A program made the translations under genes and the position numbers. A DNA stretch of 64,000 nucleotides from Zarea fungicola (taxonomy: Eukaryota > Ascomycota > Sordariomycetes > Hypocreales > Cordycipitaceae): NCBI GenBank assembly GCA_900169235.1, contig FWCC01000094.1, positions 62,001 through 126,000 of the forward strand, read 5' to 3'. The notes beneath the pieces are model-generated. The model made no database searches. It was not told where the DNA came from and worked only from the letters and a program-made list of their open reading frames with translations. Shown here piece after piece: positions 47,324 through 59,013 of the stretch (its first letter is position 1; the number at the start of each line of letters is the position of its first letter).

Positions 47324-47911
47324 GCTGCCTTGCCGTGGTAGAATTGTTTGGTCGAAGAGAAGAGCGGGAAAGCAGAGAGGTCTTGTCTGGCCATGCTCGG
47401 GAGTGACTCCTGGCGACTGGTTGTTTTGTTCCTTTTTTTCGGATGGCATTCGAACTGGCAGAGATTGTCCGCTGCAGTGTTCCCATCCACCTTCTTGTGC
47501 GCCAATATTACAACTTCAGAGTTCTGCCCGTATAATAGTTCACCTCTGGGCTGGAATTAACTGGATTTCCTATTTGCTGAAACTGTTAAAAGGCCAAGAA
47601 GGGCTATCCCATGAGTGCGGCGAGCATATCCTTCCTTGGCCATCGACATTGTATTGTGACAGCGGGCAGCCGTTGGTATTTCTATCTGCGAATGCAGAAG
47701 TAGCTGTAAAGATTGAATTGGCATTTATTTCGAATCCAAAAAGAGCTGTGGTGTAGTCGCCACTTTCGTGCAGGCCGCCGCTCCAAGATATTAAAGTCTT
47801 GCTCGGCTCGACCCAAGGTGGGTCTCCTTGATGGCTTTTGACTGCGGGCTCTTCTCTTGCAACAGTAGATATGAAATATATATCTATACAAAATACAACA
47901 GCGTTTTCGAA
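47324..47911. other. Intergenic, no gene
   Basis: Sequence between pal1 and the RecA-like gene. The frame of the next gene is open upstream to 47828, but the resulting residues (ending YIYTKYNSVFE) look like leader translation. Nothing else is seen. Confidence 0.5.
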
Positions 47912-49158
47912 ATGGATCATGGTGGTAACTCTGCCAATGTTTTGCTCACGAGCCTAGTCCAACCTGAGCCGGTGCGTGCGTCACAGCTTTCTACCGACGA
48001 GTTAAATGAACAGGAACGCCTCTCGACGATGAAACCACTTCGATATGGGTGTGCTGAGCTGGATAATGCCGTCCTCCTCGGTGGTCTGCGTAGAGGTTCC
48101 ATAGTAGGGGTTAGTGCCGATGATGTAGACGGATTTGGGCTGCTAGTAGGTTTACACTCGATTCTACGGGACGCAGACACTGATCCAATTAGATGGGGCT
48201 GCAAGTGATGACGAAGGCAATACTGGACGGCTCAGCAAAGCATGCCCTGGTAATAACACCCAAATCACAGGCCTCGATATCTAGATTGATTATAGATATT
48301 ATGAGATCGGAGCTATCGAGGACGAACCCAGCCCCCGCGAGCATCCAGCAGAGTTGTCTTGCCAGTCTTGAGCTTATTACACTCTCCGTTGTGTTTGACA
48401 CGGATGGGTTATGGCAAACTGTATCGGAACTTCAGACGCCGGGCATTCGATATTCTCGCTGCTCCAATGCGTCGAAGGACCACAAGTCGGCGTTTATGGA
48501 TTCTATGGAGAACCTCGCGCAAGAGTTACATGATACCGAGGAGAACGCGTCGCAAAGAGTCGACGACTCGACCATGTCGAACGACAGTCGAGGTCAAAGC
48601 TCTTTTTCGCTCCCCGATATTATTGTCATTACACACTTTTCCACTCTCCTCACGTCACTGTTCGCCGGGAGGGAGAAATCAGCAGCCCACCAGTCAATCG
48701 CACTGCTGAAAGCACAGTTACGGCTTCTGTCCAATTGCTCAGCCACGAATCCGTTAATATTGCTGCTGAACTCCAATACATCAGAAGCTGTCGAGGTACT
48801 TGAAGGGCCTGTTTGCAATGCTTCAGGCCATGAGAATCCTTGTAGGCCAAGACATGTTGAACCGACACTCCGCTCATTATTCATGTTCCCACCCCTTGTC
48901 CGTCCTACCAGACCAAGTTTCGGACTTATTTTCAGTCAATTTCTTGACTTGCATCTTCTATGTACGAATGTAGCAAACCTGCCGGCCGCCATGTCATATA
49001 GGTGCTCCGCGCTTCGCCATTCTCCTACACTAGTAGAAGTACTTCAAGATGAATTGAGCCGAAGATTTAGACATAATTCGAAGAATACCAATCTTGAACA
49101 AAGGTGGGCTGTCCTGGAAGTGGCTGGTAACTGCATTGTAAATCTATGGCAGGACTGA
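47912..49158 (+). CDS. RecA/Rad51-like protein lacking recognisable Walker motifs
   Basis: Exons 47912-48145 and 48193-49158, with a very short 47-nt intron (GTAGGT...AATTAG, branch ACTGAT, phase 0), predict 399 residues. Without splicing the first frame stops at 48208. The layout is that of a RecA-fold recombinase paralogue. LRYGCAELDNAVLLGGLRRG (about 43-62) matches the lead-in TGxxxLDxxLxGGhxxG. The strand SIVGVSADDVDGFGLL follows where the P-loop GxxGxGKT should be. After the splice come MGLQVMTKAILDG and LVITPKSQ, then LPDIIVITHFSTLLTSLFAGR (about 218-238) in the place of Walker B and its following helix. The Walker A Gly-Lys-Thr and the Walker B Asp are absent, so ATP hydrolysis is unlikely. 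It could be a structural Rad51 paralogue of the Shu/Psy3 kind; that assignment is inference. I do not recognise an established gene name. Confidence 0.75.
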
Positions 49159-49569
49159 TAGCTTTCCACGCATCAGCAGCACATGTACTCTTTCAATTCA
49201 TCATGGAGCAAATGAGAAGAAAATTCAGATCAGACTATAAATGCAATGCATTACTGAGCTCTCCATAGTTCCTTCTACCCAAAGAGCCAGGGAATTTCAA
49301 CTTTTTCGACAAGGCAGATTGCAATATGGCTGCCTATAGCGAAAGGCCTGTTAGTGGCCAGGAAGACTAGGCGCTCTGTACTCAAAGATTTCACACACAA
49401 TCCACCCTTCGCCTTCCAACAAAACAACCGGCAGGGTATTTCTGCCGAGATTGATGCGGAGGTACAGAATAAATCAACAACACAAAACAGACTTCGCTCA
49501 AATTTGCTCCCAAATGCTTACATAACGAAAAGGTTAGAATTTAGATCGGAGACCAGTTTGCAAAACTCT
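49159..49569. other. Short intergenic region between convergent genes
   Basis: About 410 bp between the 3' ends of the RecA-like gene and the Rho GEF gene. The plus-strand frame that begins here and runs into 49755 is antisense to the GEF's last exons and is not considered a gene. Confidence 0.55.
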
Positions 49570-52500
49570 TTAAGGCGAAGAGGAGCCGGGGGTCTCGGAC
49601 CGTCGATTGTTTTTCCAAAAATCAATGGCTTCTACCACATCTTCACCCTTCTCATCCTCATAAGCATACAAGATCTGCGGACACGGTTAGCACATGACTG
49701 TAGGTCGTGGGTTGAGGAAATGGTACCTCGTGAGTGCTGCTATGTAGCATTCTAATGTTTTTATGAGGGACAATGTGAACAGCACCGTTCTCAATATTTC
49801 GCAACTCGATGAAGTTTGACTCAAAGGCAAGAATGAAGGGGTAGCTCAATGCAAAACTCTGGGGCGCACCTTCCCAGTCAATGCGCCACTCAGGGCGAGC
49901 CCTCCAGCCATTGCGATTGACAAAAAACGAGAATTCTGAATAGTTGAGCAAAAATTCGCCGTTAAGCCGCTCGATATGAATCGGTCTTACACCCTCCCTC
50001 CTAGCAACGAAATCAAGAGACGTGTCGGCCTGGTCGAGAAGTGACTGCGTCTCGAGCGTCTGTAACGAGACGACCTCAAACCCTCTTGCACATGCCACAC
50101 AAAGAACCTTGGTCAGGAAATGAACCGACGTGGATTCTGTTGGTATGTAGAACTCCTTGAATGGGCGGAGCTCGTCCTGTCCACTGCTGATGAATTTACC
50201 GAGGCCTTTTTGTTTCTTTCCCTTCGTCATGGCATCATTGGGTTCAAAAACTTTGATGGTTGTTGACAACGCAGTCGATTTCACACAGCAGACGAGGTGT
50301 CTACCCAAACAGATCCCTGTCTTGAAGAAACTACAGTGATTCTGAATCTTCTTTGGTCTCTTGGCAAGGGCTGGTTCGTCAGGGTTGAGTGCGGACAGGG
50401 CGTAAGACTGTAAGGTCTTGTTCGACAAGACGAGGAGCAACTGGTACTCCTCTAATATGTCAATCTGAGTGACGTTGGGCGTTTCAAGAACTCTTCTTGG
50501 TATTTGCTCCTTGACCTTTCGATCTGAGACATAGATACCATTATCCGTGCCGTACAGTAATTTTCTACCGCCATCTGTAATGGATTAGTATAATGCTTGC
50601 ACAGCCAACAGCCAATAGCATGGAGCTTACCAAAAGGCGCGACACAATTCACCTGGTTTGTGCCTCCGAAAAAGTTGCTAGAGATCATTGTAGTGTTGAA
50701 GAAGTCGGCACGAGCACGGAGACGTTGCTGCGCATTATCGATAAATTCTAACCATTTCTTTCTTGCCGCCTGGTTTGAGGCAAAGAGGGTTTGTTCATAC
50801 CCAGCTTTGCCTAAATGGCGAAACGTAATAGGCCAACCGTCGCCCTTCTTGGCGTCTGATGCCGTCGTTCGGATAGATGGGATGAGACTTGAGGACGAGC
50901 GCTTGACAGATCCCTGCAGAGGAATGACCTCGTCCATTTCTCGAATGGCCAGAAGCTCCAGAGGTATCGGTCTTCTATAAGCCATGATCTCCTCTGTCTT
51001 GCCTTTTTGTTTGATACGAACCAATAATACAGCGTGATCGAAAAGAAAGGCCGTAATCTCTGCTGGATCAGTTGGCGACTTCTTGAATTGGCTCTTGAAC
51101 ACAAGCTCGCGACCCTCTTCCGTCAATCGAAGGTCAACCCTTTCATTAGGCTTAAAACGCAGTTGCTCATGCAGACGCCTCAAGTTGAAACGATTCTCTG
51201 CCTTCCCAGATTCGGCGTTGACCCTGCCTAAAAGATCCCTGATCATACTGAGCACTTTAGGTATATCTTCCTTGTCTGGGCTGTCATCTTCTGTATACTT
51301 TAAAACGTTTTCAAGCAGCAGTGGATAACGAGCTAGTCGAGTGGTAGGCTTCGTGAGATACCCATTGAGTTCCAGTTTTCGAGATTCCCGCTTTCTTTCG
51401 ATTTCATCGACAAACTTGGCAAAGTGGGGATTGACCGAGCGCTCATTCTCGAACCCAAATTTACCTTCCAATTGCTTCGATCCATACCAAATGAAGGGTT
51501 CAAACTGGGGCACAAATTCCAAGAAAATGTCGCCGATATTGTGGACAATCGGGTCTTTTTGTTGTCTGTTCGTGAGCGACGAAGCAAATCTAGAGCTTAC
51601 AGTATGGATGCTCGGGTGATCGATAATGTTGCTGAAAATAGTCTTCACGACCTTCTCGCGACGTTGAGGTGGTATTGGCGACAGCTTTGACCGCAAAGGA
51701 AGAATCCAGAAGTCGCGCAGATATTCGAGATCCTTGACAAAGTCTCTTTCCGTGTAGCAGATTTCGGAAATGACCTCTTGTCTTTTCTTCTCTCTTTCAT
51801 CGACAGCATCCGCGATTTCTTTCGGTACAGAGTTAATCCACAGCTTTTGCTCATCAGTCTGGTCAGCTTCGTCGTCATGCAAGGTTGTTGCGTCATCTTT
51901 TCGAAGCCCTGGGTTGATTTTAAGATTCAGTCTCGACACCTGCTCCAGCCTGCGAGGGCACGCAATTGAGTAGCAAAGTTGCTCCCGTGTACAAGTCGGC
52001 GAATAGCATTCGGAAAGTAAAACGAAAACGCCGTTTACGGAGGACTTTTCCTCTGGTTCATCCATGAGCATCTCTCTAAACTGATACATCTCCGATTGTG
52101 AATCTCGCAGACGATGCTCGTAAGTAACATCATGGAAAAATTTCTGTGCGTCCAGCGCACGGCCAAGAAGTAAGGCAAGATTTCGATCTGTTGTTCGGAT
52201 GATGTAAGACAGGACATCAACAGCTTCGGAGCCACTGAAGGCATTTTTGTAAGTAAGTTCGTTTTTGGTCCTGTCTCCGACATATATCTTTTGCCTGAAG
52301 CACTCTGCGACGCGGGATAACAATGCAGGGTAGACAAGTGGCGGGCGTATTTTCTTAGCCGTCTGCGGCCGCTCGCTCTCGATGGATTTGCTTCGTGAAG
52401 GACGTTGCACAAGCGTCGCGCTATCTGATTCCGAAGCCGTGACCGTTGGTGCAATACTAGATGCCATGGACATTGTTCGAGAATGTTCATACGTGCTTGT

Positions 52501-53358
52501 CGACGATACCATGCTCGTCGTTCTATTTTGAGTACCAGTCACATTGGCATGCGATCCATTGTGCGGCAGGTATCCATTTGTGATTGGTATGTCTGTTGGT
52601 GTTCGTCGGTTGGGGATGACACGGCCACTCATAGTTTGGTGGGCGTCGCGATCTTGCATATGATATGGGCCATTCATCGACATCGACCGATCCTCATGCC
52701 TCTCAGGCACAACGCGACCCTGGGCAGTGGTTCTGGCGGAATATTGCTGTGAATAAGGAGCCTGGCGCGACTGGTTCGCTGGGGATTGCTGATACGTGTT
52801 GTGCGACTGCGGATACATCTGGGGCCGAGGTGCAGAGGCAAGAGATTGGGATCTGTATGGGTCACTGTTCAAGGCAGCCCCATGCGGAATCTGGTACATT
52901 CTCTGCGTTGGGTGTCTTGCGCCTGCCGCTTGGGGTGGAACACCACCACGGGACTCAATTCTTGGTGGTATTGGCCCCCCTGAGCCAGGATGTGGGCGTC
53001 TTCCCTGATGCATGTATTGATTTGGCGGATACTGCCCGCCTGAGGCTGACCGCTGTCCTTGATAATATCCCGCAGGCATGGTACCTTCCGAGATCCGGCT
53101 ACCAGCCGGGGGTTGATGCTCATGATCACCGTAGTATACTTGCTGGGGTCGTTGCTGCGGTAGATGTCGAGGGGCATGCGATGAACTGCGCCCGTGATCC
53201 ATCATCGGCGGCATTGAAGACGAAGTCATTGTTTGGGATCTACCTGGCGGTGGTGCAGCACCAAATATATTTGAAAAGGCGGCGTCGCGTTGTGAATTGG
53301 TGTCGGGATAGCCTCTTGGCCGCGGGGGGGGCCGTGCATCGTAAGGGTTGTCCGCCAT
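49570..53358 (-). CDS. rom2: Rho guanine nucleotide exchange factor: DEP, DH, PH and CNH domains (Rom2-like)
   Basis: Three exons (53358-50631, 50574-49727, 49674-49570) predict 1226 residues. Rom2-type proteins activate Rho1 in the cell-wall integrity pathway at sites of growth. The N-terminal about 330 residues are Pro/Gln/Ser-rich and disordered. A DEP domain (about 340-430: YPALLSRVAECFRQK) is followed by the DH exchange domain (about 525-720: EICYTERDFVKDLEYLRDFW). The PH domain lies at about 750-890 (ITAFLFDHAVLLVRIK). The C-terminal CNH/citron domain is completed by the last two exons (GGRKLLYGTDNGIYVSD; ILYAYEDEKGEDVVEA). Both introns (56 and 52 nt; GTAAGC...TTACAG and GTACCA...CGCAG) are supported because splicing restores CNH strands that reading-through destroys. 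The N-terminus MADNPYDARPPPRPRG follows several upstream stops. Confidence 0.95.
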
Positions 53359-54221
53359 AGCTATTTAAATGTTAGAATCAAACAAATGTTGCAATTGAGC
53401 ACATTCATATCGGCTTGACTTTACCTGGGCAGTAGTTCGGAGGCAGGGGAGAAACAGAGTATCCGAGGCAATTTTGCCCGAAAAGTTAGCTTCTTCTACG
53501 CTCTACCCGATTCGCTGCGCGAGAACGTGAGACAGCAAGCAAATCGCAGCCACGGCAGATAATAACTTTCGTCAGTCAAGACAAAGCCGCGTATGTCGCT
53601 CCTGATCCGATCTGTGTTTGGAGTAATCCGCTGAGACGGCCGCCGTAGAGTGAAGACAGATCAGATTGGTACCATCGATAGACAGGCGCAACGTAGGCCG
53701 TAGCTCAGCAAACCGCTCAACTCTCTGCCTTCGCCGTGCACTCACAGTCTTTCTCAGTTGAATGAATCGTACCTCAAGTTTGAGAGAGACTGTGTGATGG
53801 ATTGGTTGCTAGCTGTCAATTGTAGTCGCATGTGGCTTAGACACTCCTCGCTTTGAAGGGGTTAAAGGAGCCACAGCATCAGATGTTTAGTGTGGCGCAG
53901 TTGTGGCTTGTCTGAATCCTTAGAACTGTTCGACGATGTAGACAGATGAGCTACTATAAAACTGTATGTTTTGTTTTCAAATACAGAAGTTGACTAACGG
54001 AACTTAAAGTTAAACCATTGACGGGTCTTCTATTTACCTGTTTCAGAGTCACAATATGGATGAAAGCTTGTTGTAAACTTTCTTGACGCAGGTCACGTGT
54101 GCGGCTCTCAATAACGCTTTTAGCGTATCAAGATGCCAGGGACCAACGATAGCTCCGATAGAGTAGCATCATCACCTAGGCACGAGAGTTCAAAGTAGCA
54201 TCTGGGAGATAACGACACGAT
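53359..54221. other. Divergent promoter region (Rom2-like GEF / V-ATPase proteolipid)
   Basis: About 860 bp. A CACGTG E-box occurs at about 54093-54098 in GGTCACGTGTG, about 125 bp upstream of the V-ATPase start. No gene is supported. Confidence 0.5.
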
Positions 54222-55026
54222 ATGGATTCAGAAGTTGCGCCAAAGTTTGCGCCCTTTATTGGCATGGTAAGTTACTAGAATGTAGCACGCTTTGTTATCA
54301 CGCTTCTGACACGTCTACCTAGGCTGGCATTGCGGCGGCAATGATATTTGGATGTACGAACGATCCTCCACAGACCCGATAATACTACACCAGAATAGCA
54401 TAAACTAACGAAATCCTCAAGCTATCGGTGCAGCATATGGGACCGCAAAGTCTGGCATCGGTATTGTGGGGGTTGGCACATTTCGACCAGACTTGATAAT
54501 GAAGGTAGGCAGTTATCACCAGTATTATCAGAGTCAACAAGTCGGCATTCCCTAAATTCTAATGATTCAAAGTGCTTGATCCCTGTCGTTATGTCTGGTA
54601 TCATAGCCGTCTACTCTTTAGTCATATCTGTTCTGATCGCAGAAGACTTGACACCACCGTCTGTTGGCAGCTACAGCTTGTTCGCGTAAGCTTTCCCATC
54701 TGACACAATTACCGCCGTAACACAGAAGGGTAAATCCAAAAGACGTCGGCTAACATCTCCTAGTGGCTTTCTACATCTTGGCTGTGGCATTGCAGTTGGA
54801 ATGACTGGTCTAGCGGCAGGGTACTGCATCGGTGTCGTTGGTGACGCAGGCGTTCGGGCATACATGGAACAATCGAGGGTGTATGTCGGCATGGTTCTGA
54901 TCTTGATTTTCGGGGAGGTTCTTGGACTTTATGGGTACGTAATTATCCATCGTGCATGTTATGAATGCTAACCAGATCCGCAGTCTCATTGTTGCCCTCC
55001 TCCTCAACACTCAGAGCAAAGGTTGA
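54222..55026 (+). CDS. vma11: V-type ATPase proteolipid subunit, c'-like (Vma11)
   Basis: Six small exons (54222-54266, 54323-54353, 54422-54504, 54573-54685, 54764-54934, 54984-55026) give 161 residues, the usual size. The proteolipid ring of the Vo sector carries protons across vacuolar membranes. Four transmembrane helices are evident. Family motifs are [38 protein letters not shown] and [21 protein letters not shown], with the proton-carrying Glu142 in helix 4. FRPDLIMK and [20 protein letters not shown] are closer to the c' subunit Vma11 than to c (Vma3), which typically has VLRPDLI; this is from recall. All introns are 49-78 nt with GTAAGT, GTACGA, GTAGGC, GTAAGC and GTACGT donors; two acceptors are AAG instead of CAG or TAG (ending at 54421 and 54572). 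Exon 2 is only 31 nt. No single exon exceeds 171 nt, so ORF searching alone misses this gene. Confidence 0.93.
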
Positions 55027-55500
55027 TCCGTATCGAAACAGATGATATCTCGGTCGACGACTGGCTTTACGGGTCTGATAACAGCTGCGTTGTCTGGGGC
55101 ACTTTCTATGGCAGCGTTCATGTACGATATATTAATTGGCGTTGGATGTGATCGGAACAGACGCTTTGTCTGCCAGTTGATACAGGGACAATCACTAGCT
55201 CTCTTTGGCAAGAAACTTTGGATGCTTAGCACGGCATACATGGCATCCGCAGAATAGCAATCACTATTCATTTTGAACCGATCCACTGTGTAGCCTGAAA
55301 TCTTGCATGTGTTGTGACCCTGCATTATTTACCGCGTTCAAATCTCTCGTTTGAGGGGGTGAGGCTTGAAGTTGCACACACTCTTGAGCTGCATGTCAGA
55401 TGTTTGCAGTTGCTTTACTTTCATTTGCAATTCATCCACCAGCACTTATCGATATTGGATGCGTCATGTTCCTGACAATGCGGGCGGAGAGACACTATCA
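55027..55500. other. Intergenic between convergent genes
   Basis: About 470 bp separating the 3' ends of the V-ATPase gene and the minus-strand unknown gene. Small frames on both strands (55011-55325 minus, 55042-55257 plus) overlap each other and carry no conserved sequence. Confidence 0.5.
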
Positions 55501-56345
55501 TTACATGGACAAGATGTGTTGGCCAACACGCCGAGAAAGTCGCCTTCGCTGTGAGGCATCAACCTCTCCACGCGCTCTTGTCCAACTGCGTTCTCTTGCT
55601 TCCCATCCTCTCATTTGTGCTGCCTTGAACATTAGCAGGCTTATTATACTGCGTGCAAACTAACATTCGATACATACCAATCAGCCAGTCCCAGTGCCGT
55701 TCCTCTTGCTGAAGTGAAGTGTTTAATCTTTCCCGGGAGAGTCTCTCTTTCCGCGCTTCAGCAGCTGCTTGCTCTCCGACAAGATACGGGTCCTCCAGGG
55801 GTCTGAAAGCCTCTTCGTTGGCAGCATTATGTTCTTCAAACAGTCTGTCGACTGTTCTCTGGTTTTGGCGCCTAGGAGGGTCTATTGCCTGGTATCTTCC
55901 ATCCACTACCCGGCGCTCGGCTACTTTACGATAGTGTCTTGCTGTCGGTGTGTTGGCGGCCGACCAGGTGGTCGGAAAGCCAAATGGCTGTGGTACCCTG
56001 GATGGTCGGATTGATGGAATGGGTGGGAGACCAATGGTTTGCGCCTGAGCGGGCTGATGGTATTGTTCACCGGTTTGTGGGCTTCCTTCTGCTGCAGGGG
56101 CAGCGCTGCTCGAACCTCTTGTTGTCGCGGGCGTGTAAATCGGCACAGCATCTGCATTCGGCATCGTGGAATGATATGACGGCACATCCGACACTAGTAT
56201 GTGTTATCATGGCTGAGGCCGCTACCTGCTTGTACTTTATTGGCGGCAGTTGCTTTAACTCACCATACGACGGTGCTGCTGACCTGATAGAGGCGGTGTC
56301 TAGATCCTCGCGACTGTATATCGCTGCTGAACCTGCCACAACCAT
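55501..56345 (-). CDS. Conserved fungal protein of unknown function, PSY-repeat N-terminus
   Basis: Three exons on the minus strand (56345-56264, 56193-55678, 55619-55501) predict 238 residues. The N-terminal DTASIRSAAPSYVSDVPSYHS across the first splice is a pattern I recall from many Eurotiomycete hypothetical proteins. The middle is Pro/Ala-rich with IPSIRPSRVPQPFGFPTTW. The C-terminal half is charged and helical (DRLFEEHNAANEEAFRPLED; ARKERLSRERL; ERHWDWLIAQM). The last intron is 58 nt using the CAG acceptor at 55620; this gives WDWLIAQMRGWEARERSW, a continuation typical of the family. Using the AAG four bases earlier, or retaining the intron, would give a different short tail. ATG 56345 (MVVAGSAAIYSRED) is preferred over upstream in-frame ATGs that lie in low-complexity leader. 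The function is unknown; there is no membrane segment or catalytic motif. Confidence 0.82.
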
Positions 56346-57668
56346 TTTCGCTGCGGGCTTGGGTGTATGGATCTTCTTGTTTGGTGCGCAGGTAAATGTA
56401 TGGACGAGGGTTTTCTGGTTTGGCTTGTGAAATACGGGCAATAATATATACTTTTTGGTAGATTTCTGGTAGATTTCTGGGAACTGCAATATTTAAAATA
56501 ATATATGATGCAAAATTTTGGCTGGTTTTGTTTGTCGAGGTGAGGAGGCACCGATGGTGTTAGTAGGATGCTACTGTATGTGCACTTATAATAATAGTAC
56601 CAACCGCCAGGCCCCCTTACTCTTTTTAGTACCTACCTAGGTAGGTAAGGTAGGTACCTACCTGTCTGCCTGTGCCTGTATGCTCTGTGGAACTTTGGTA
56701 TGGCTTTGCTGGCATTGCAGCTGCTGCTGCGGCACGCTTCCGGGCGTAGGCACGCGACCCCGCCACGGCGTACCTAGGTAAGCCAAGTACGCCTGCAGCT
56801 GTGATGCTGCTTAGGATCGACAGTGGCCTGGCATGGTCACACTGTACCTTACTCGGACTGTTTTATGCTATTCTTGCTACAGCTTTTTTGTTTTTTGAAT
56901 TTATTCTGGCCGATTTTACCATCGTGGCAGCTTTTGCGTTGCTGTACATCAGACCACTTGTGTGTGGCTTATGTATGGATCATTTGAATGTCAACGTTGA
57001 CGTCGGTCTGTATGGATATGCGGGGTTGCCTGTACATACCAACCTACCTGCTACGCATCGAAGTAGGTGCGAGGAGGGTTTGTGGGGCTCGTAATGAATG
57101 CATTTCAGGTGTCAAGCCACCGTGTGGTAGCTTAGTAGTTTCATGCATGACGTTTACTGCAGGGAGGGCGATAAACCAGTGCACAGTTCTTGGGTAGCTA
57201 GGTAGTTATGGAAAACTACCAAGCATAATACCACAATACCTTCGTTGGCGTGTAACAGCTGGTCCGTGATTTCCAAGTCGACGCAGTGATGTTAACCATT
57301 GGTAGTTTGGGGCAATACTGGGCAACAGCCAAGTGACATTCAAGCATTTATAAAACATTTAATGAATCGGAAGAAGAGATAGACACCCACAGATGAAAAA
57401 ATCAAACAAGCAAAATCGCACGTAATCCCATGTGAGTGGTAGGGTTGTTTTTTGGGCATTGCTATAGGGTATGGGCGAGCGAGTCAACACCGTAACAACG
57501 CAAAATGGATTGTGCCAAAGTACATACCTAACTTGGAACCCGGCGCGAGTGACCAACGCGTCTGACCCGCCTCCGCAGCCCAACTACACCTCATCTACCT
57601 GCATTCACCTCGAAACCATCGCCCTAAAAGGTCTGCTCCTGCTGTTGCAGGCCGCCGTCAAAGGTAAG
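56346..57668. other. Divergent intergenic region with palindromic GGTAGGTACCTACC cluster
   Basis: About 1.3 kb. It holds the clearest TACCTACCTAGGTAGGTA-type palindrome block of the window (56627-56664) and a second TACCTAGGTA at about 56771. Frames at 56801-57094 and 57471-57668 are open but non-conserved; the latter is the leader of nse4. Confidence 0.55.
56627..56664. repeat. TACCTACCTAGGTAGGTA palindrome cluster
   Basis: Nested inverted repeats: TACCTACCTAGGTAGGTA is a perfect 18-nt palindrome, followed by AGGTAGGTACCTACCT, another palindrome. They could extrude as hairpins. Related units occur in three other intergenic regions of the window. Confidence 0.8.
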
Positions 57669-59013
57669 ATGGCGGCATACAGCTCAAGTCCACAGAGAAG
57701 CAGCGCGTCCCCACCAAGCGCACAGCAAAACACGCTGCGAGATGCTGGACGAACCGCTCCACGAACCAAGAGAAAGCGAAGCAATGATATGGCTGGCGAG
57801 GCCAGCTTTCCAGAAACAAGCCCGGTAGCAGAAAGCGCAGATAGCTCAAACGAAGACATATACGATCCGGACCAACCTCTTGCAGAACGCCGCAAGGTAC
57901 AAAAAAGTTTCAGAGATCTCCTCCGTGATGTGACAGAAAACTCCGAGGAATATCTACAAACAGGGTCACATGGGCTATACGACACCATAATGAAAGCAAA
58001 CGAACTCACAAAAAAAGTCAAACAGACGACAGAAGCCACAATAGACTCGAGACTGCTCGTCAGCACCACGGATCTTTCATACCGGAAGACGCTACGGCTC
58101 ACCCAAGGCAGCCTGTCGCAGGGCGTAGATGTGGATGAGTTTGTTTCCAAGTGCATAAAATTTATGCGTCAAGAAACGGGCAACGCAAATGGAGAGGCAC
58201 AGAGCGCCGTGAGTCAAGTCCGGCACAGACGAGAAAATTCAAATGGGGTCGAAGACTCAGATGATCGCGACGGCGACATGATGAACTGGTGCCATATGGG
58301 AAGATTTGGGTGCCTTCCACACACGAGGCGACCAGCACTTTCTGGGTTACTCCTTGGACCCTTATCCGTCGAGAGAAAACTTCGCAAAGTCACCAAACGA
58401 AGCGCCCCTTTTAGACCCAACAACCTGGCAGAGACGCGGCCAGAGATCCTCAACGTTGACGACCTTGCTAAGAAGGAAAATGACCTCACTGCAATATGCG
58501 GGATGATTTTCCAGCAACTACAAGTTGCCCAAATAGAGCTACAGGAGGCTGTCGAGGCAGCCATCGATGATGATATGACGGACGAGGAAAAGATGGATGT
58601 AATGCACAAACATGGACTTCGAAGCACTGGCGGCATAGATCTTATGAAATTCGTTGTCAACCCAAAGTCCTTTGGGCAGACAGTCGAGAACTTATTTTAT
58701 GTGAGCTTTTTAATAAGGGACGGAAGGATTGAGGTTGACTATGATGAATTCGATCTCCCTGCTTTAGGTAAATGCCCCCCTCATTCATACCGGGGAAAAC
58801 CATTACTCACAAGCCATAGCACCTGTTGCTCGCGAGGAGCACGACGATGATGGGCCCGTCCGGCAAGGTTCTGCAAAACACCAGGCAGTACTATCTATTG
58901 ACATGCAGGCTTGGCAGGATATTGTCCAGACGCTGCAAATCAAGGAACCAATGATCAAGCATCGACAAGAAGCTGTGAATAGCGGTCCTGGCGCAAAAGG
59001 GTGGTATAGCTAA
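57669..59013 (+). CDS. nse4: Nse4, kleisin subunit of the Smc5/6 complex
   Basis: Exons 57669-58767 and 58820-59013, separated by a 52-nt intron (GTAAAT...CATAG, phase 1), give 430 residues. Nse4 bridges the Smc5 and Smc6 heads with Nse1 and Nse3 in DNA repair and chromosome segregation. The N-terminal kleisin region starts near RKVQKSFRDLLRDVTENSEEY and includes LYDTIMKANELTKKVKQ. The C-terminal winged-helix part includes NPKSFGQTVENLFYVSFLIRDG. Splicing restores KHQAVLSIDMQAWQDIVQTL and KEPMIKHR, the conserved end of the family; without it the protein stops within intron sequence. ATG 57669 (MAAYSSSPQRSS) is chosen because the upstream in-frame residues look like leader. A basic segment, PRTKRKRSNDMAGE, may be a nuclear signal. 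Confidence 0.93.

Noticed and set aside
49354..49755. 133-codon plus-strand frame
   Set aside because: It runs antisense through the last exons and intron of the Rho GEF gene and has no recognisable content.
55011..55325. 104-codon minus-strand frame overlapping the end of the V-ATPase gene
   Set aside because: It overlaps the last V-ATPase exon and a plus-strand frame, with no sign of a domain or promoter.
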